NCBI GenBank assembly: GCA_008711295.1
Contig: VUYV01000330.1
Coordinates: 332,369-396,368 of the forward strand
Reading direction: 5' to 3'
From: Anarhynchus alexandrinus
Lineage: Eukaryota; Chordata; Aves; Charadriiformes; Charadriidae
DNA: 64,000 bases
Shown: one piece after another, positions 58,601-64,000 of the stretch
Numbering within the stretch: position 1 is the first letter of the stretch
Layout: each line of letters opens with the position of its first letter
The notes under the pieces: generated by a model
What the model saw: the letters and a program-made list of their open reading frames with translations, nothing else
The model's database searches: none
Told to the model about the DNA's origin: nothing
Position numbers and translations under genes: made by a program

Positions 58601-61600
58601 GAAAAGGTACATTATACTTACTTTTATTTGATGTTTCATTATGGAGTCCCAGAGACTCCCCTGAAATAACTCCTCATTGTTACAGTTTTTATACCTTGGT
58701 ATCGCTCTATCTCAGATTCTCTTTTCAAACTCGGAGTGCCGTTCATTAAATTCTTTCTTCTATGGAGCCATAAATGCAGTAATCTAGATCCTGATAAAGG
58801 CTTTAAAGTTATCCCATAGGATACTTGCGGTTGGAACTGATGGAACATTAGTGTCAAGGAAGCATATTATTTGAGTCTCAATATAATTAATAAACCTTTT
58901 CTCTCCCCCACAGGAATGTGCTAAATCTCCGAGTCTTGTTTGTGTTAGGCAAAAGATTTAGTTACCTCTAACAGAAAAGAGGGAAAAAAAAAAAGATGAA
59001 AAAGGCTTTAAATATTTAACAGTTTAAACCCTACATAAATTGGAGATTTGAATAAAAAATCAGCCCAAGTATATTTGTATGAAACTGGTGAACAGAAGGA
59101 ATATACATGCTCAGAGGAATAGATTTTATGCCAAACATCAATCAATCCCAGCTCCGAAGCCTATTTATAATACTGTGGGGGTTCTGGACGGTTGCACTTC
59201 ACACTGTGAGGACCAATCCATGACATTATCTGTTGAACAATTGAAGTCTTTACAAATAATTAAAACTCTGTTTGAAAATGGAGATATTTTCCACAGCTTT
59301 TGTGTCCATGCACCGGATCATAGATATTTGAGTGTGTAAATAATGACTAGTTAATGTCGAGAGCCTGTAGCATATTTGCCTTGCAATACTGCTTTCTGCT
59401 GTGTCTTTCTCTCTATCTATTCATCGGTTGGCACAAATATGTATTTATTTCCACCTTTCGCTTCCCTCTCCCCTCACCTCCGTCCAGGGCAACTGAGTGC
59501 TGTTCCAGACCCCGAAGCAAAAGAAAAAAAATCATTTTCCCCTGCCTTTGCAACCTCCTGTCCTCCTCCCAGACCCCTCTCTCTTTCTCCTTCTTGTTGT
59601 AGCACAATGTTTTCCAATCATTTCTATGTCCTCTGGGGCTGTTAGTGGTGCCAGGCCAGGCCCCACTCGGTTGCCCTACTTACACCTACGAAAACTAGGG
59701 CTAACGCTACCCAAGTGCACGTACGGCGCTGTCGGAGGTGTGAGACTCATCAGGCTCTCTCTACAGCGAAGAAATAGGTTGAGAATTGCACAGATTGAGA
59801 AACGCCTCGGCTGTTGTTTCCAAATGAGGGAGGAGTTGGTTATTGCCGCATGGATGTTTCATGGTACCTCATTCCTAAGGAACTGCCCTGATTTGCTGAA
59901 TTTAATCAAGAAGGATACCTGATCACACTCCTGATGAGGGCAAGCAATGGAGGTGGGGCCAGGGCTTTGGCCGTTGGCACCAGCCAAGCCAAAAAAAAAC
60001 CCAAAAGAAATAGCAGAACTTGCCGTCTTGCTGTTGCTATTGATGGAGATCATTCTGCACACCTCCGTGGTGCTACGCTGCTCCGACATACCATGTCGGT
60101 CCTTTCAGAGAGGCAGATGGGTCGCGAAGACCCATGGCAGGTTAAGGTTACCATGACTTGGCTTTAGTATTTAGAGACTACAGCTCTGTCGTGTGTAATA
60201 ATAGGAATGTAATGCAGTGTAAGATCCATAGATCAAAACTAAATCGTGCTGGGGATCCAATATCTATACATCATACATGCATATATATATGTCCATGTCT
60301 ATGTATATATGTACATACTATACCCATCTGTATTATCTCAAATATAGGGATATGGCCCAAATGCCCGTAAGTGACTGGAGCACGTTAGCAGTGCTCCTGG
60401 ATCACATCTTTCTTTAAATCCTGACAATGGGGTTTCCACACTCCAAGGTCACTGCGCAGCGCTAATCGCAGTGCACGACACGCACAGTACAGCCGGAAGA
60501 TTGAGTTCAAAAGCACACTCCTGGCGAGAGCTCAAATGCCAGTGCCCCTGCACCCAGAGAGCTGGAGTCTGACCACTGACCTGCGCCGGTCCTCTGCTGT
60601 TTGACACCAGCACTGACGGTAACGGCACAGGACACCCCATCTCCAGCAGGGCTGGTGTGGCTGGTGATAGCCGCCCACCACCGAGCCTTCTGGGCGGTGG
60701 GGAAGACGAGGGAGCTTGCTCATCACCTGAAGGTTAACATAATCTTCTATGTATGGGAGAACCGGCAATCTCTACCCGTCCGGGAGAGGCAACACTGATC
60801 ACATCCCGTTTTCCTTCCAAGGGAGGTGAGTTCAGAGGTAAGAGCATGGCTGGAGGTCACAGGGAGGTGGTACCTCCTCGCATATTCCAGCACGCTGTGC
60901 TCTGGACATTGCTCAGCACAAAGAGCCCTCATTTCTCAAACCTTCTCAAGGATGTGCTTATTCTAAACATGAAATTCATTCCCTAAAAATTAATGAAACC
61001 TTTCACTGCTTGCAGTAAGTCAGGTGCTCATATACCTTTTCCTGGACCAGGGCCTGAGTAAACAATAAAAAGAAAAATAAACTACCTGTCAAATCAAACA
61101 CGTGTGAATTTCTCGAGGCTACATTTAGCAATTGGTTTATAGGACTCACATTTCAAATGAAACCTTCTAGAACTCATTTAAATTTTAAAAATAGTTTAAA
61201 TTATTTTAGTATTTTTCTTACTAGTATTTCTTGCTTTATAAGTAGCGCCCATCCACAGTTAAAGCATCCAGATGTTTTAACTAAAGTTAAACTATGAAAC
61301 AGAACAAAAATAAAAATCCACGAAACACTTGCCAGACAGCTCAAGCACATCTGTTCACAAAAATATAATACTAGTTCAAAATAATAACAGCAACTATCAT
61401 TTGCAAGCATGCACGGGATTAAAATAAAAACAAACACGGTTTTGTGCAGAGGATGAAGAATTGGAAAGCTGAGACTCTGCCCTGGAAATATAACATCATT
61501 TGACCCCCCTTTGAACTAGGGAAACATAAGCATATAAAATAAAACTGGCAGTGGCCGCGGTGCTGGGTGCAGTAGGTGGGTCACCACCCGGTCCGACCCG

Positions 61601-61690
61601 GCCGGGAGCTTCGTCAGGGTGCCGCCTGCATCGCACATCACAAAAACAACCTTGGATGACCTTGGTCCTCCAGGCAAGCCCCCACGCCAC
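55640..61690. other. AT-rich intergenic sequence
   Basis: Largely unique and stop-dense, with an A-run at 58984-58994, a compound TA/CA microsatellite at about 60268-60318 and a small CpG-richer patch at 56140-56230. A plus-strand frame of 86 codons at 59079-59339 is long for its AT content but has no similarity I recognise. No gene called. Confidence 0.3.
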
Positions 61691-61707
61691 TGCTGCACAC
61701 GTGAAGG

Positions 61708-61790
61708 AGAGGTGGTAGTCTCCTCACTTTGGGTTTTAAGGACTCAAAGCCCCCCTAAGCGAGGAGACTACCACCTCTTTTGGGTTTAAG
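61708..61790. repeat. Perfect 18-bp inverted repeat with flanking direct repeat
   Basis: AGAGGTGGTAGTCTCCTC (61708-61725) and its exact reverse complement (61761-61778) are 35 bp apart. Each arm is followed by nearly the same word: TTTGGGTTTTAAG (61728-61740) and TTTGGGTTTAAG (61779-61790). In RNA the stem extends outwards by G-U pairs (61705-61707 with 61779-61781) and inwards by further short pairs. It could be a small-RNA precursor, or the scar of a template-switch event. Confidence 0.85.
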
Positions 61791-64000
61791 CAGGAAAGAC
61801 AAAGTCCTGCAGATTGCTGTCATGCCTTTTAGCACCTAAACGCAGCTTAAGCGCATGTTTTCCTGCTACCAGACCGGCATCGTTAGTAACCTGACTGAAG
61901 CCCATCTGCATGAGCTCTTTGTCTTAAATCATTTGGGTGGTGTGAGGCTGGCCCAGCTGCATCCACAAGAGCTCTGTACCACCGAGCTGAGTGATGTACC
62001 CACTGGGGAACCAGTTCCTTCACTGCTGGAGTAACCGCTCTCCAAGCAGCCTCGCGTACACACGTGAACTAAAAGGTTGCACCCGTACAAGTGGAGCTTC
62101 GGCATTTTTCCCCTGCCCGAGATGTGGCTCCCCAGCCGCTGTGATAGCCTACTAGAAAGCGGAGAGCCTTTGCTAAACCCACCCTGGTTCTTCTCCACCT
62201 AGCTAACAGCTCATTATTTTGATTCGGGGTTTTTTTCTGCCCAGGAGAGCCGGTGGCGAGGCCAACCGCGGAGCTGGCTGCGTGCGCAGAGCAGCAGGGG
62301 GAGCTCAGACATCCCATTTGGCTCTCTCCAAATGTCAGTCCTTCAGACCTTCTGAGCAATTAAACAAAATTTAGCATGAATCAATCATACAGACATGAGG
62401 GTGTAAAATAATGAAGATAGATGTTGTTTAAATCCTTATAAGAGTTCCTGCCTGAGCTAGATATCATCCTGAGTAGTATTAGATTATCCAAGTGACCTTA
62501 GAAGCGTTCAAGTGTCCACATCAGCACGTCGAGATAGGAGGGAGCACACGGCCATGAGGAGCTCCGTTAGTTCATTTACCTCCTGGTTTTGGTCCCTTCT
62601 TTTTCAAGGTAACTCCTTCCCCCGAGCAGTGCTGGCATGATCTGGATGCACGGAGGCAGAGCGCCGCAGCGAGCAGCACCAGCAGCCTGGCTGTAGCGCC
62701 TGCCAGAGCAAGAGGAACGCTCGGTTCTCCGGGTTCTTCCTACGAGCGAAATAAATCTTTCGCTTTAAGAGTGAAAATCCTTCTTAAAAAACTCTTCCCA
62801 GATGTGGGGCCAATAGATTTAGTTTCACTTAAAGTTCCTGAATCCGAAGGTCTATGCGGGGCTGGCCGCTCCTGCCTGTTTCCTCATCTGCGCTTTGCAG
62901 AGGAAACAGGTGGGTTTAAAGCCCTCTAAAGACACCAAAGTGGTTCTTTACAAAGTGACTTGCAAAGCAAAAATGAAAAAAAAAGATTATTTTTTTTCCC
63001 AGGGATTTTTGAGCATATGAAGCACAAAAATAATCACATAAATGGCGCAAAGGAAAAAAAAAAAAAGGTTTTAGTCTAAGTCAGCAATCCAAATGCAGCC
63101 TCCCCGCTCCCTGCTGCTTCGCCCCCCCCTCACAGTCTGGATTTCAAGGGGCTCTTCTGCTTAGTAGTGGCCAAAGCCAAGACCTCCAGCCCCTACGAAC
63201 TGCGGGAAGCTGGGTTGCAAACCTTGAGATGTGGGCAGGTGATGCCATTCAGAAAGAACAAAACACGCAATGCGTTTTTTTTTTCAATAAGGACAAAAAT
63301 AGGTAATATTGGAGAATACATATGGCAGCAGCCTGTCAGGGCACTGAGGGCACTAAGGGGCCGCACTACACCTGCCCGTGCTCCTGCTGGGGGTCAGCCC
63401 ATCCCCAGCGCCATCCCCTGCTGTTCCTGGCCGGGCTCCCTGCAGGGACCTGGCTGCCCCACCGTGCCCGGGGCTGTCCCCACCACGGTCCCACCTGGGG
63501 CTGGGGCTGTGCCCTGCTGGCGAGGGCACTGTCTGCTGGGACCCCACGGCTCCTGCTCAGCCCTCTCCTCTCCCTGCTCCCACACACACGCAGGCTTGAA
63601 ATGCTCCACGTGTCTTCCAGACCAACCAGACAGGTCTCCTGGAGCAGTGAGATGTCCATGCAATTTACAGATGTTTCCTTCTTCTGCTGTAGCTTAGATA
63701 AAATAAATAACGAAATAAAAAAATCTTGGCTCTTCTAAAACAATCCAGATCTGTATCTTCTACCCCTGGGAAGATGCATACAGAATCAAGTAAGAGACTA
63801 CACTGGCATTTTACTTTCTTCCTGACCTGTGCCAAATGTGCAAGTGTTTTGGAGCAGTAAGAGAAGAGCATTTTTGACTCTAGACCAAGTGGTTAAAGCC
63901 CTTGGTTTAGACAAGACTTTAAGTTGGGTTTTGCTCCGAAGTTCTATTATAAGCTTTATAAATTATAAAGTTCTTTATAATTTTCATTGAGAAATCTTTG
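61790..64000. other. Intergenic sequence
   Basis: No gene called. AGCAGCAGGGGGAGCT at 62290-62305 resembles the CTCF core. A-runs occur at 62976-62984 and 63053-63066. 63340-63600 is a GC-rich patch with a 176-codon frame crossing it that lacks recognisable features. The near-palindrome CTTTATA-AAT-TATAAAG lies at 63954-63970. Confidence 0.3.

Noticed and set aside
59079..59339. 86-codon frame in AT-rich DNA as a small gene
   Set aside because: Not recognised, no splice or promoter support; expected occasionally by chance in 64 kb.
62290..62305. CTCF-like AGCAGCAGGGGGAGCT
   Set aside because: Single weak match to a degenerate motif; not enough to call an insulator without binding data.
63954..63970. 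CTTTATA-AAT-TATAAAG palindrome
   Set aside because: Short AT-only palindromes are common in such composition.
1..64000. CRISPR arrays, bacterial operons, phage or plasmid modules, and endogenous retroviral coding regions
   Set aside because: None of the required structures was seen; the CR1 content and composition indicate a vertebrate nuclear genome, and no retroviral LTR or internal coding frame was recognised.

Overview
The window looks like vertebrate nuclear DNA, most probably from a bird. The best evidence is a set of CR1 LINE fragments (9094-9235, 11988-12118, 12393-12490, 34107-34608). Two of them keep the avian-type CR1 3' tail of short repeated 'tcatagaa'-like units. Interspersed repeats are few, CpG-rich linkers are GC-heavy, and minisatellites are well developed. 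No bacterial, viral or organellar gene organisation is visible. No protein-coding gene or structural RNA gene could be supported. The open frames are short, or they owe their length to GC-rich stop-poor sequence or to tandem repeats whose period fits the codon length.

Left half (about 1-34,600): AT-rich blocks of 200-800 bp alternate with GC- and CpG-rich linkers. The AT-rich blocks are dense in homeodomain (TAATTA), POU/octamer, FOX and E-box type words. They look like the conserved non-coding enhancer cores that surround developmental regulator genes, although conservation itself cannot be seen in a single sequence. The best examples are 6260-6660, 7380-7830, 11100-11480, 20520-21110, 24600-25000, 29800-30660, 31930-32780 and 33350-33760. 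The linkers carry a 51-bp minisatellite (2861-3473), a 25-bp minisatellite (about 13890-14290), a CATGGC-type array (31430-31766), an AT-rich array (about 19700-19930) and several microsatellites. Assembly problems are concentrated here: six single-N positions and one 142-base gap, four of these seven sites beside poly-T. Two diverged duplicated segments abut single Ns.

Right half (about 34,600-64,000): lower in CpG, with fewer sharp linkers and fewer homeodomain-dense cores. It holds ancient-repeat-like fragments (MIR-like at 46898-47000, a tRNA-SINE-like head at 44416-44490, another at 45002-45065), a GAA microsatellite, two striking hairpins (55348-55399 and 61708-61778), an inverted SOX-type motif pair (55528-55546) and one weak exon-like segment on the minus strand (36123-36200).

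If the interpretation is right, this is a regulatory gene desert whose parts act as enhancers for a gene outside the window. The target gene cannot be named from the sequence. I found no clear undescribed multi-gene system. The observations most worth a second look are the 61.7-kb hairpin with its template-switch-like layout, the CpG-decayed duplicates at assembly gaps, the array of candidate enhancer cores and the two coding-frame-compatible minisatellites.
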